Shown: one piece after another, positions 18,314 to 27,380 of the stretch
Position numbering within the stretch: the first letter of the stretch is position 1
Layout: the number at the start of each line of letters is the position of its first letter
Assembly: GCA_963721725.1 (NCBI GenBank)
Contig: CAVRLX010000025.1
Location: 16,707 to 80,706, forward strand
Source of the DNA: RI-153 sp963721725
GTDB lineage: Bacteria; Chloroflexota; Anaerolineae; Caldilineales; Caldilineaceae
Direction of reading: 5' to 3'
Length of the DNA: 64,000 bases
Position numbers and translations under genes: made by a program
Notes under the pieces: generated by a model
The model's input: only the letters and a program-made list of their open reading frames with translations
What the model was told of the DNA's origin: nothing
Database searches by the model: none

Positions 18314-19332
18314 AATAATCTCCTCGTTCCATCAGCCAGCGCGGCCAGAATGGCCGCACCAGCGGCTTGTCCAGAAAGATAGGCGCCCTCGACGCGCGGT
18401 CCGCCAAAGGCATCCCCGGCAAAGGCCAGCGGTGGCAACCCGGCGGCCACCAGTGTGGGGGCTTCGTGGATCACATCGGGGATTGAATAGCGCCAGCGTT
18501 TTATCTGGGTCTCCACCAGGTTGCTGCTCGGGGTAAGATAGGCGTGCATATACTCTTGCAAGGTCTCAACGATTTCCAGGTCTGGCGCATCCCAATAGCG
18601 ACGGCTATAGTCCGGATCGGCGTGCAGGGTGACGACGCTCTCGGTGGGCGAAAGACCTTTTTGCTGGTTGTCGGCAATCCAGGGAACTGTGTTGGCCGAG
18701 CGGTGTACTGCCCCGGGCGCTGGGATCGTAATCTCACCTTCATAGCGAAAGATGCCCGCAATACAGGGCGAATAGATAATTCTATCCAGCGCCACGCGCT
18801 CATCCGCCGCCAGCACCACCCTTCCACTGTCCAGGATGGCTAGGGTTTGGGGAACCGGCGGCGTCATGATCACAGCGGCAGCCCCATATTGATCGCCATT
18901 GTCGGCGTGGGCCAACCAGCGTCCATCCACCAACGCCAAGCTGGCAATGCGTACGCTGACCTCGACTTCCAGCGCTGCCGCCAGATGTTTTGCCAATTTG
19001 TTCATGCCGCCGCGCACGGCATAGCGGGCATGGCCGACGGGATCATTACCGGTAAGGCTGTCTGTAGTAAAGCCCATGGTCCATAGATAGACCAGATCGT
19101 CGGCCACCCATTGGTCGATCTGGGCCTGAAACTCCGGCGAGCGGGCAGTAAAATATTGCGCGCCATGATCTGCCGCACCGTTGCCAATCCGCCGGGTGGC
19201 AAGCCGACCGCCCACGCTGCGCCCCTTGTCCACCACCAACACCGCATGACCCGCGGCTTGCAACTGTCGCGCCGCCATTAACCCCGCCAATCCTGCGCCA
19301 ATTACGAGAATTTCACTTTCACGAACTGTCAC
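18310..19332 (-). CDS. Renalase-like FAD-dependent amine oxidase
   Basis: The 340-residue flavoprotein opens with the dinucleotide-binding motif VIGAGLAGLMAARQL and the GG motif GRSVGGRLATRR; the HGAQYFTAR stretch is typical of the renalase branch of NAD(P)/FAD amine oxidases. The C-terminus holds the second FAD-binding segment LAFAGDAFGGPRVEGAYLSG. Start is GTG at 19332, set by AAAGGAT upstream. Bacterial renalases re-oxidise aberrant dihydro-NAD isomers, but others are uncharacterised. It follows the amidohydrolase by 30 bp and overlaps the dehydrogenase gene, so a role in the same pathway is possible. Confidence 0.85.
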   Translation of the reverse strand: MTVRESEILVIGAGLAGLMAARQLQAAGHAVLVVDKGRSVGGRLATRRIGNGAADHGAQYFTARSPEFQAQIDQWVADDLVYLWTMGFTTDSLTGNDPVGHARYAVRGGMNKLAKHLAAALEVEVSVRIASLALVDGRWLAHADNGDQYGAAAVIMTPPVPQTLAILDSGRVVLAADERVALDRIIYSPCIAGIFRYEGEITIPAPGAVHRSANTVPWIADNQQKGLSPTESVVTLHADPDYSRRYWDAPDLEIVETLQEYMHAYLTPSSNLVETQIKRWRYSIPDVIHEAPTLVAAGLPPLAFAGDAFGGPRVEGAYLSGQAAGAAILAALADGTRRLL

Positions 19333-19362
19333 GCTTGCTATCCTTTCAGTAGGGTCCCCGGT

Positions 19363-20238
19363 TTAGGGTAACTCTGCCATCAATTGTTGTACCCAATCGG
19401 CCAGGCGTTCACGCACAGCCGCGATACGGTCTCCGTTGGGCGGCTGCACCGGCGTATCCGTTGCCTGGTTGCCCACATACAGCCCCCGGTTGATCTCCAC
19501 CATCAGGCCAGGGTAGTGCGCCCCGAAGCTTTCGGTATACGCAGGATCCGTATAGCGCCGCAAGATGTAGCCCCCAGGAAAGGGCTGGTTCAGCGCCACT
19601 ATCGGCGTCTGCTCGGCGTTGGGTTCCAAGAGAGTCAAATCCCGAAACAAGGGTTCGGCGATCTCAGCGGCGCGCCGGGTCAAGGCTGGCGATGCGCTGA
19701 TCCAGCCGCGCTGGGGATGGCTCTCGCCGCGGCCATCGCCATTGTTGGAGATACAGAGCAGCGGTCGCACCTTCCCGGCATCGCCATAGGCAGTCGGCCC
19801 ACGCTGCGCCATGGTGTGGCAGTCGAGGAAAAAGCGCATCTCCCCGGCGTGCTGGCGCACGCTTTCATCCAAACGGCGATGATAATCCGTCCAATAGCGC
19901 TGGCGCAGGGCGATCTGGTCGGCCGTGGTGAGCGGCGTGCGATAAATGGCATTGCCGTAGCTTGTCGTCGTCTTCACCACACCGTCGGGATCTTCGAGCG
20001 AATCGGGCGGGCGGTTGGCATCAATCAGGACCCGCGCAATCTCAAACGAGACCACCCCCAGGGCCTGGGCGGGACGATCCAACGTAGGCTGCTGAAAATC
20101 ATAGAGATCATCCGCCCAGAGATCGCTTTCATTGTAGATAGTTGTCTCGTCAATGGCGAGCCGATTCACCACCTCGACGGGGACAAGCAGCCCGCCGTGG
20201 GGGATGCTCTGGACAAGGGGAAGCATGAGCATGGACAT
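19363..20238 (-). CDS. N-formylglutamate amidohydrolase family protein
   Basis: The 291-residue protein begins MSMLMLPLVQSIPHGGLLVP; SIPHGG is the first metal-binding motif of the FGase family. DANRPP, the DCHTM segment, and LMVEINRGLY near the C-terminus are further family marks. These zinc enzymes hydrolyse N-formyl amino acids to formate and the free amino acid. Its ATG follows directly on the stop of the upstream gene without a gap, with GGAGAG as ribosome site. Context beside a NicX-like gene raises the possibility that it removes a formyl group made by ring cleavage. Confidence 0.88.
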   Translation of the reverse strand: MSMLMLPLVQSIPHGGLLVPVEVVNRLAIDETTIYNESDLWADDLYDFQQPTLDRPAQALGVVSFEIARVLIDANRPPDSLEDPDGVVKTTTSYGNAIYRTPLTTADQIALRQRYWTDYHRRLDESVRQHAGEMRFFLDCHTMAQRGPTAYGDAGKVRPLLCISNNGDGRGESHPQRGWISASPALTRRAAEIAEPLFRDLTLLEPNAEQTPIVALNQPFPGGYILRRYTDPAYTESFGAHYPGLMVEINRGLYVGNQATDTPVQPPNGDRIAAVRERLADWVQQLMAELP

Positions 20239-21267
20239 CTACTCTCCGGCCAGCAAATCGGGCACGAAATTCCCCTCGACCATAATCACGGCCCCATCTA
20301 CGGTGATGGTGCAATAGGTGGGGATGACGTCCATGTGATGGGGCGAGGTCCAATCTGCGCCGGTGGTGGAGGCGTAGGGGTCGCCGAAGGCCACATGCAC
20401 GCCGGGCAGCTTTTCGTCCTGAAGTAGATTGCCCACCAAGCCAGCCAGCGCAATGTTGGTGCCAATCGCAAACTCGCCCACGCGGTCAGAATTCTCGGCG
20501 CCAAAGATGTAGCCGCGCACGTCAGTTTCAATGGCCTTGTCTTCACAGAAAATCTCAACCACGCGGCCCTCTTTGATGGTGAACATCACCGGGCTGTCGA
20601 GTACACCGTACTTTTCGCTGAAATAATCGCCCAGCACATCCGCCGCCAATAGACCGTCACAGGTCCACGGCGAGGTATAGACCTCCCCTTCGGGCAGATT
20701 GCCCCACATGCCAGCTTGGTGATAGAGACCGTGACAGGGAACCCAGCGCCGGTCAGGGTGGAAAGTCGCCACGAGATCCGTGCCTTTGGGGTTGGTGACA
20801 TGAATTTCGTGTGCGGATTTGACCCATTCATAGACTTTCATGGTTACCCGGTGAATTTCGTTATAATCGACGCGCATCCCTTGTGTCATTAGCTCGGCGG
20901 TGATGTTGATCATGTGGCCGTGGCGCGCCCCACGCTGCAGCACCGCCGGTCGATATTGCTGGCGAAATTTTAGCTCACCGGGGCGACTGCCTGCGGTGTA
21001 AAAGCTCACCTGGGGCTGAAAGCGCTCCACCAACGCCATAAGTTCGGCAGGGGCCGTCACCATCGGGCGCTCGCCGTACTCTTCCAGCTTGTGCCATTCC
21101 ACCGTGGCCCCAACCGACATAGCGGCGTTGGCAATGGCCTGGCTGAGCAAGGTGGATGCTTCGTCACCCAGAATGAGCACTCGCTCACCGGGTTGTACCG
21201 CCATACAGGTCTGTACCGCCGTCATCGCGCCCTCGTACATCTCGGCCAGCGTGTATTCATGTGACAT
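20239..21267 (-). CDS. NicX / M29 aminopeptidase-like metalloenzyme
   Basis: The 342-residue protein matches the superfamily holding M29 aminopeptidases (aminopeptidase T) and NicX, the 2,5-dihydroxypyridine 5,6-dioxygenase. Likely metal ligands are Glu in LPEGEVYTSP, His in GVHVAFGDPY and the H-x-D of SPHHMDVIP. Length suits NicX (about 350) better than classical M29 peptidases (about 400). It is the first gene of a four-gene operon followed by an N-formyl amidohydrolase, which is the chemistry needed after NicX. Peptidase or ring-cleaving dioxygenase are both possible; the family call is firm, the reaction is not. Confidence 0.8.
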   Translation of the reverse strand: MSHEYTLAEMYEGAMTAVQTCMAVQPGERVLILGDEASTLLSQAIANAAMSVGATVEWHKLEEYGERPMVTAPAELMALVERFQPQVSFYTAGSRPGELKFRQQYRPAVLQRGARHGHMINITAELMTQGMRVDYNEIHRVTMKVYEWVKSAHEIHVTNPKGTDLVATFHPDRRWVPCHGLYHQAGMWGNLPEGEVYTSPWTCDGLLAADVLGDYFSEKYGVLDSPVMFTIKEGRVVEIFCEDKAIETDVRGYIFGAENSDRVGEFAIGTNIALAGLVGNLLQDEKLPGVHVAFGDPYASTTGADWTSPHHMDVIPTYCTITVDGAVIMVEGNFVPDLLAGE

Positions 21268-21350
21268 GAAAGTATCCTTTACTATAGGGTATAGGTGAGC
21301 AGTAACATGGATGGGTAATCTTCAACTATCTAATCCCCAATCCCCAGTTT

Positions 21351-22856
21351 TTAGCCCAAAATAATCGGCTCTTCTGGATAGGATATGAGCGCCGGGTGTT
21401 CGCTTTGGGCCAGCGCCACCACAATGGTCAGCGGGCCAAGCCGTCCCCAAAACATGGCAAAAATGATCAGCAGCCGTCCCGTCAAGTCTAGTTCACCAGT
21501 ATAGGCCAGCGAATAGCCTGTGTTGGAAAAGGCGCTGATCACCTCAAACGCCTCGCGGAAGATGCTGCCTCCCATGGAAATCGAAATAAAAAGGGTAATC
21601 GTCGCCACCAATAGCGTCGCCACGGTCATAATCGCCACCGCTTTGCCAATCGTCTCTTCGGGCAAGGTACGCCCAAAGGCCACGGCGTGGCGATGGCCGC
21701 GGGTGGTCGCCACCACAGAGACGAGGAGCACGCCCACCGTGCTGGTGCTGACACCGCCCGCCATGCTTGCCGGCGCGCCGCCGATAAACATCCAAACCAT
21801 AATGATCAACTGTGTGGCCTGGCTCAACTCTTCCAACGGCAGAATTGTCAGGCCGGCGGTGCGCGCCGAGACAATGGTGAAGATGCTCACGGCGACCTTT
21901 TCGCCAAACGAGAGGTGGTCTAGCACACTTGTATAGATGGAGCGGTCGAGCAGCATGATCGCCGTGCCAACCACGGTCAGCAGCACCGTGATCATCAGCG
22001 TAATTCGTGTGTTGAGCGAAAGCATCATTCCACGGCGCAGATAACGCCCCACATCATAGACCACAGCCACGCCAAAACCACCCACCAAAATCAAGCCACC
22101 CATGACAAAAAGCGTATAGTAGTCGCTGCCAAATCCAAAAAGAATCCCATAGTCGGAGCCAGCAAAGAGATCAAACCCGGCGTTGCAATAACTGCTAATC
22201 GAGTGAAAAACCGCATACCAGAGCGCCTGCCCGTCGGGGAAGACCGTGCGCCAGCGCAGCCAGAGCAACAGCGCCCCAATCGCCTCAATGCTCAGCGTAA
22301 TCGCCAACACAAAAAGGGACAACCGAAAGACGCCGCCTTCGCGGTTGACGCCCAGGGTTTGGCGTGCAATGGAGCGCTCGTTGAGGGTCACCTGTCTCCC
22401 CACCAGCCGGAAGAGGAGCACGCTAAAGGCGATAAAGCCCACACCGCCAATTTGAAGCAGGAGCAGGATTACCACTTGACCAAAAAGTGAGAAATCGTTG
22501 GCTGTGTTCAAAACCGCCAGCCCTGTGACCGTGGTGGCGCTGGTGGCGGTGAACAGCGCATCGCTCCAGCGGATCGGCGTGCCAGAGGCCGAGGCCACGG
22601 GGAGTTTCAAGAGCAGCGTTCCCAATAAAATGATCAGGGCAAAGCCACCGATGAGCACTTGGGGCGTTTGGAGTTTTGATCGCTCGTGCTCTGGCGTGCC
22701 TGGGCGAGCAGGGGGGCGGGGCTTTCGATTGCGTGTAGTAGGCGGAGCAACAGGAGGAGGAGCTTTCTTGAGCGAAATTTTCGTCAAGTAAAGCTCCTCC
22801 TCTTTCGGCACGGCTGGTGCTTTTGCTTTCCCCCGTTGCGGTCTATCCTCTGTCAT
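21351..22856 (-). CDS. TrkH/KtrB-family potassium uptake protein
   Basis: The protein has a polar, Pro/Lys-rich N-terminal tail of about 70 residues followed by eight membrane helices with the four selectivity-filter loops: ATSATTVTGLAVL, SISSYCNAGFD, ARTAGLT and SAFSNTGYSLAY. It forms the membrane pore for K+ (with Na+ coupling) and normally needs a cytoplasmic TrkA/KtrA ring, which is not encoded nearby. The ATG at 22856 gives about 501 residues; an in-frame ATG at 22940 would add 28 unconserved residues. The long cytosolic tail is unusual for KtrB. Confidence 0.88.
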   Translation of the reverse strand: MTEDRPQRGKAKAPAVPKEEELYLTKISLKKAPPPVAPPTTRNRKPRPPARPGTPEHERSKLQTPQVLIGGFALIILLGTLLLKLPVASASGTPIRWSDALFTATSATTVTGLAVLNTANDFSLFGQVVILLLLQIGGVGFIAFSVLLFRLVGRQVTLNERSIARQTLGVNREGGVFRLSLFVLAITLSIEAIGALLLWLRWRTVFPDGQALWYAVFHSISSYCNAGFDLFAGSDYGILFGFGSDYYTLFVMGGLILVGGFGVAVVYDVGRYLRRGMMLSLNTRITLMITVLLTVVGTAIMLLDRSIYTSVLDHLSFGEKVAVSIFTIVSARTAGLTILPLEELSQATQLIIMVWMFIGGAPASMAGGVSTSTVGVLLVSVVATTRGHRHAVAFGRTLPEETIGKAVAIMTVATLLVATITLFISISMGGSIFREAFEVISAFSNTGYSLAYTGELDLTGRLLIIFAMFWGRLGPLTIVVALAQSEHPALISYPEEPIILG

Positions 22857-22963
22857 GCCATCCACGGCTCTCTGGTGTGGGCGCACTGGCCCCAATCTAC
22901 TCTCTGCTGCGATTATGCTATGGAGTAGGGTAGAGGTCAAATAGGTAGATAAGCTGTCATATA

Positions 22964-22995
22964 ATACTTTGTATAATGTAAATTATACAAAGTAT
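22964..22995. promoter_or_regulatory. AT-rich perfect inverted repeat
   Basis: ATACTTTGTATAAT and ATTATACAAAGTAT pair over 14 bp around GTAA. It lies 57 bp past the stop of the PfpI/SpoVS gene and just upstream of trkH, so it could end the former or be an operator for the latter. Confidence 0.5.
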
Positions 22996-23052
22996 CAATA
23001 GGGGCGTCTTAAATAGGAATATTAATAAACAAGAGCACGCTTCTATCTTCCA

Positions 23053-23835
23053 CTATCGGATGCGACACTGAAAGCGTATGGCAATCTGGTCGCGAGGGGT
23101 TTGGACAAAGGCTGGGAAAAAAGAGAGGCGATACCCTTCCGACGCAAAGTATTGCTGGGCCAAAATGGCTGCTTTCACCATTTGACTGACGGCCTTTGCA
23201 CCCGTTGCCTGAATTTCAGCATGGCCTCTCTCCTGGATTTCGCTGGCAAGCGCCCTGGCGAGCCCTACGGCAGTTGCCCCGAGTTCTACACGAATGACAA
23301 GATCCTCCGGCGGTTCAGGGGCAAGCAGAGTATGAGGGACGATGGACGGGGTGGCTGAGGGACTATCCAAAAATTCAGGCAAGGAAGGCAACCCTGTTGA
23401 TAAATTTAGGGCCAACCTGCGCACAAAGGGGTGGAGCGCCTCATCTTCTGGGTAGACAAGCACGCCTGAGGGTACAGGGAATTCGTGCGCATGGCGGCTG
23501 GGGAGATCGCGTACGGCCCCTGCGATCAACTGCCCTCCGCCATTGACAACCTCCTTGATCAACAACCACAGGCGCGGCTCCTGTTGTAAAGAGTGCAGTT
23601 GAGACCAAGACCCTGGCACAATCAGGCAACTCACCTGGGAGGCCAGCGGCAGGGCATCCTCCAGGCCGATATCGGGCGAAAGCGCGAGTCCAAATGCACC
23701 GGGAACGGGTTGATAATGGAGGCCAACCACGCGGACTGGCAACCCCAACCGGCGCAATTCCGTCACGAAAAGGGCGGCGATCCACTCCTGAAGATGAGCC
23801 GCCCACAGGACAAAGATTAATGGACGACTCTTCAC
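23053..23835 (-). CDS. DJ-1/PfpI-like domain fused to a SpoVS domain
   Basis: Residues 1-110 form a Rossmann-like class I glutamine-amidotransferase/PfpI fold: LIFVLWAAHLQEWIAALFVT, SCLIVPGSWSQLHSL and GGGQLIAGAVRDLP. The position where active PfpI proteins have the nucleophile cysteine reads AGAVRD, so catalysis is doubtful. Residues about 175-260 are a clear SpoVS domain: AVGLARALASEIQERG, AEIQATGAKAVSQMVKAAIL and the end DQIAIRFQCRI. SpoVS is an Alba-like nucleic-acid-binding domain usually found alone. The fusion suggests a ligand-sensing regulator. It is a single-gene unit, divergent from the STAND ATPase at 24061. Confidence 0.8.
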   Translation of the reverse strand: MKSRPLIFVLWAAHLQEWIAALFVTELRRLGLPVRVVGLHYQPVPGAFGLALSPDIGLEDALPLASQVSCLIVPGSWSQLHSLQQEPRLWLLIKEVVNGGGQLIAGAVRDLPSRHAHEFPVPSGVLVYPEDEALHPFVRRLALNLSTGLPSLPEFLDSPSATPSIVPHTLLAPEPPEDLVIRVELGATAVGLARALASEIQERGHAEIQATGAKAVSQMVKAAILAQQYFASEGYRLSFFPAFVQTPRDQIAIRFQCRIR

Positions 23836-24060
23836 AATTGACCCCTCTCCTTGAAGTGGCTGCGATTAGACAACGGTCATCGTTGGTAGCCTACAGTCTA
23901 TTCTGTTCTTGTCTCAAACGGCTACCCGTTCACTGTCACATCACTCTCGATTCTCTTTCAAAACGAAACAAGTCCGATTGCCCACCGATCTGACGTATGG
24001 TATCGTATAGGCAGCGACTCCCACAGCTCTGACACAGTTCTGACGAGGATCTCTCCGCCT

Positions 24061-25463
24061 ATGTCAATGGAATTGCATGCCCCCACAGACCTTGCCCCTG
24101 CCATCAAAGCCGCTCTGGAACAATGGCACGATGCCACCCCAGACACGCCCCTGGCCGACTTGCTTGTGATCCGGAGCCAGGGGGGCAATCTGCATCATGC
24201 TGCCAATCAACTCTTGTTGAATCTGATCGGCGCGTGGGCCACCAAGACGAAATTCTGGAATCATTGTTACGTCTGCGCTATCTGGAGCGCATGGAAACCA
24301 TCAAAATCATCAATCGCCTCAATATTCGGGAGGCCACTTTTTATCGCAAGCAAAACGAGGCCATCGATCTCCTGGCAAATCTCCTCTATGCCGAAGAAAG
24401 CCCGTTGCGCCAAGAACGGCGCGCCGCCCTTGAACTTCGGCTGGAACTCTCCACCTATGAACGGCTTTTTGGGGTGGATGCCTCCCTGGAACAACTCTGC
24501 ACATTGCTGGAAACAGCCGATGCGCCCTGGCTTGTGCTGCTACAAGGCATCGGTGGGATTGGCAAGACAGCCCTGGCCGATGCCCTCATGCGGCGGGCGA
24601 TTGACCGTGGCTACTTTGCCGATTTTGGCTGGGTCACGGCCCGTCCACAGCGTTTCCGCCTGGATGGAGCCATTGTGCCACTCGCCCACGCACTTTCGAC
24701 GCCGGCCACCCTGCTTGAAGCGCTGGCAACGCAGTTGTTGGACGAGCCGCTCCCCTCACCTTTTTCTGTGCAAAAAGTGCAGGCGCTGCTAAAGCAACGC
24801 TTGGCTGCCCAGCCCCATCTGCTGGTAGTCGATAACCTGGAAACGCTCTCTGATCTAACCGAATTGTTGCCCATGCTGCGTACCCTGGCGAATCCGTCCA
24901 AGATTCTGCTCACCTCCCGTGAGCATGTGGTGGACGACGGCTTCATCTACCCCTACACCATCCCCCCCCTCTCGGAAGAAGACGCCCTGGCGCTGGTGCG
25001 CCACGACGCCACCACCCGCCATTTAACCGAACTGGCCGCCGCGCCCGATTCTGCGCTGCGCGCCATTTACGCCACCGTGGGCGGCAACCCGCTGGCCTTG
25101 CGCTTGGTAGTCGGCCAGACATATCGCCATGCCCTGGACACCGTTTTGGAGGATCTACGCATGGCGCGCGGGCGCTCGGTAGCACAACTTTACACCTATA
25201 TTTATCGGCGTTCGTGGGATGCGCTCAATGAGGATGAACAAGAGCTTTTCCTGTCCATGCCGCTTGTGCCCGAAGAGGGAGCCGGATTGGCGTTTCTGGC
25301 TGTTGCCAGCGGGCTGAGCATGACACCCCTCCACGATGCGCTAGAGACATTGCTCTCGCTCAATCTGGTGGATCACCGCAGCGGCCTGCACGAAAGCCGC
25401 TACACCATCCACAGCCTGACCCGCACCTTTCTTTTGGAACAGGTGATCCAATGGCAGATGTAA
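24061..25463 (+). CDS. STAND/NB-ARC-type ATPase (frameshifted)
   Basis: The first 55 residues read MSMELHAPTDLAPAIKAALE and onward, then the frame breaks at 24228-24233; one added base continues as GHQDEILESLLRLRYLERME, giving about 467 residues. The body is a signalling P-loop ATPase: Walker A GIGGIGKTALADAL, Walker B HLLVVDNLET, sensor ILLTSREH, and a GNPLALRLVV motif of NB-ARC/AP-ATPases, then a winged-helix region near the end. Its stop overlaps the start of a TPR protein by 13 bp, which splits the usual ATPase-TPR architecture of MalT/AfsR-like regulators across two genes. No DNA-binding output domain is obvious. Confidence 0.82.
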
Positions 25464-26674
25464 ATAGAAAACGTGACTATCCCGGTCGCTTTGCCGCAGC
25501 CGTGGGGCGCAGCGTCGACCAGATGCTGGACGTGTTACAAGCCCAGGGCAAGGCTGTGCCGCCGGAAGAGACGCGCGCCCTGGCCCGTCATGTGCTGGAC
25601 TTCGCCTTGCCCTTGCCCGATCTCTGGCCCACCACACGTGAAGTGATGGGCCTCTTGGCCCCGCGCATGGAGCAGGCCGGCCATCGGGATGACTGGCAGC
25701 CTGTGCTGGAGCAGGCCATTGCCCGCAGCCAGCAATATCACGACCCGGCAGCCGAGGCTGGCCTACACTATCGTTTGGGCATGCTGCACGAGCTACGCAC
25801 CCGCTTCGAGAACGCCTGTGCCGAATTCGCCGCCAGTGCTGCGCTCTATGCAAGCCTGGGTGATGCCCACGGGGAGGCACGCGCCTGTAGCCGCCATGCC
25901 TATGTGGAGCGCTTACAGGGCCACCATTCCGAGGCCGAACGGCTGGTGCAACAGGCGTTGGCACTGCTGCCCGCCGATGCGCCGGAACAGGCCGATTGTG
26001 TCTTTATTCAGGGCGTCATCGCCTATGACAATCGCCAGTGGGCCGAGGCCGTGGCGTATCTTCAGCGGTCGGTGGCGCTGTGCGAAGGGCAGCACGATCA
26101 GCACCGCATCGCGCGCAGCCTGCGCAATCTGGGGCCAGCGCTCTATCGGCTGGAACGCTACGATGAGGCGATAGGGTGCTACGAGCGCGCCATTACCCTC
26201 TTTGGTGAGATTGCCGATCCTGTGCAGCAAGCCGCCACACGCATGAATCTGGGGATTATTCAATCGCTCCAGGGGAACCCTCAGCGTGCGCTGGATCTCT
26301 ATGGGCAGGCAGAGCCGGTCTTTCGCCATGTGCAGGACGATCTGCGACTGGCGATGATCTATACCAACGCCGCCATTGAACACCGCAAGCTCCAACACTG
26401 GGAAGAAGCGGAAGCGTGCTGTCAGCAGGCGATTGGCGCTTGGCAGGCGCTACACAATCTTCGTTCCACCCTCAATGCCCTGGATGAATTGGGGTTGGTC
26501 TATGCGGGGCAGGGTTTGCACACAAAGGCCATCCAAACCTTTGATGATGCACTGGCACGCATGGCCGAGAGCGTCGACTTCCCCGGCAGTGCGGCTATCC
26601 GCGAAATGCTGCTCGGCCACCGCGCCGAGGCGGCGCATACGATGGAAAAAGAGCAGGGGCAGGAACCCCACTAA
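25451..26674 (+). CDS. Tetratricopeptide-repeat protein, partner of the STAND ATPase
   Basis: The 407-residue protein consists of at least six TPR units after a 70-residue helical lead, for example YHDPAAEAGLHYRLGMLHEL, HRIARSLRNLGPALYRLERY and AATRMNLGIIQSLQGNPQRA. TPR solenoids bind peptides or partner proteins. The start at 25451 lies inside the last codons of the ATPase gene, so translation is coupled and the two products probably interact as the sensor and ATPase halves of one switch. No catalytic motif is visible. A terminator covers the stop codon. Confidence 0.88.
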   Translation: MADVNRKRDYPGRFAAAVGRSVDQMLDVLQAQGKAVPPEETRALARHVLDFALPLPDLWPTTREVMGLLAPRMEQAGHRDDWQPVLEQAIARSQQYHDPAAEAGLHYRLGMLHELRTRFENACAEFAASAALYASLGDAHGEARACSRHAYVERLQGHHSEAERLVQQALALLPADAPEQADCVFIQGVIAYDNRQWAEAVAYLQRSVALCEGQHDQHRIARSLRNLGPALYRLERYDEAIGCYERAITLFGEIADPVQQAATRMNLGIIQSLQGNPQRALDLYGQAEPVFRHVQDDLRLAMIYTNAAIEHRKLQHWEEAEACCQQAIGAWQALHNLRSTLNALDELGLVYAGQGLHTKAIQTFDDALARMAESVDFPGSAAIREMLLGHRAEAAHTMEKEQGQEPH

Positions 26675-26694
26675 CAAAGGTTTCTGCCCCTTTT
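26656..26694 (+). terminator. Intrinsic terminator overlapping the TPR gene stop
   Basis: GGGGCAGGAACC pairs with GGTTTCTGCCCC (one G-U) across an 11-base loop and is followed by TTTT. Confidence 0.7.
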
Positions 26695-26711
26695 CGCATT
26701 AACCGAAAGCA

Positions 26712-26920
26712 TTAACCGAAACTTGGCTCGTGCTCGCCGTTGGTCCCGTTGCCGTGCCCCGGCGTCGGGGTGGGGGTCGGCGAATTCACCAGATGGGCTG
26801 GCGTCGTCGCCTTCTGCGGGGCGAGACGGGAACCGGGCCGAGCAAGCCGGTGACGATTGCCAGCGTGCCCAGGCCGAGCACCACAGGGAGCATAAACTGG
26901 TTGCGATCTTTTGTCTGCAT
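26712..26920 (-). CDS. Small single-pass membrane protein with Pro-Thr tail (frameshifted)
   Basis: A strong ribosome site GAGGAGGT precedes the ATG at 26920. The protein starts MQTKDRNQFMLPVVLGLGTL, giving one membrane helix, and then loses frame near 26836-26845. With one base added it ends in a low-complexity tail, SPTPTPTPGHGNGTNGEHEP, for about 69 residues in all. Without the correction it would stop after about 40 residues with an unlikely Arg-rich end. No known family; probably a membrane-anchored surface or envelope peptide. Confidence 0.5.
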
Positions 26921-27160
26921 GGGATGACCTCCTCAGGGTCGAATCAAACGTGGGGATAAAAGTTGCTGTTTGAAGCGCTTCACGGGTGAGGAGGCGGGGG
27001 TCTGTCATTTTCTCGCGGGGAAAGAGAAGAAGATTTCAACGCAAAGATGCAAGGTGCTAAAGGCGCAAAGAAGAGCAGAGGAACAAGCTTGAAAAGACTT
27101 TCCTGCGAAAACCACAGAGAGGAGAGCGGTTTTCACAGAGAGCGCAGAGGATTCAGAAGA

Positions 27161-27213
27161 GAACAATCTGCAAAATCTGTGAAATCTGCGGATCAAAAGG
27201 CTTTTTGCAGGAG
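27161..27213. repeat. Dispersed repeat shared with the cas6e-cas1 gap
   Basis: The tract carries stacked AATCTG units followed by GAAATCTGCGGATCAAAAGG and CTTTTTGCAG, matching 61421-61476 with few changes. Confidence 0.6.
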
Positions 27214-27239
27214 ACTCTTCAATCAGGCGCAAGGCGCGC

Positions 27240-27281
27240 AGTACGCTGGCATTTGCAAATCAAATGCCAGCGTACTTTTTG
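27240..27281 (+). terminator. Strong hairpin with T-run
   Basis: AGTACGCTGGCATTTG and its exact complement pair over 16 bp around CAAAT, followed by TTTTTG. No gene ends just before it on the plus strand, so it may block read-through into the phosphatase gene. Confidence 0.65.
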
Positions 27282-27380
27282 TAACTACATCGTTTCCGGT
27301 TAAATTTGTCGCTCCCCCGGGATTGGGTTAGTCTATACCGTGGATTCCGACATTACCCGCCACCACAAAGAGAGGCCTTG

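Larger units (their letters stand above)
26921..27380. other. Non-coding gap with repeat text and a terminator-like hairpin
   Basis: No gene is seen. The stretch is purine-rich and repetitive (GGCGCAAAGAAGAGC and similar). Bases 27161-27213 resemble 61421-61476 upstream of cas1, sharing ATCTGCGGATCAAAA and CTTTTTGCAG. A perfect hairpin lies at 27240-27276. Confidence 0.5.
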
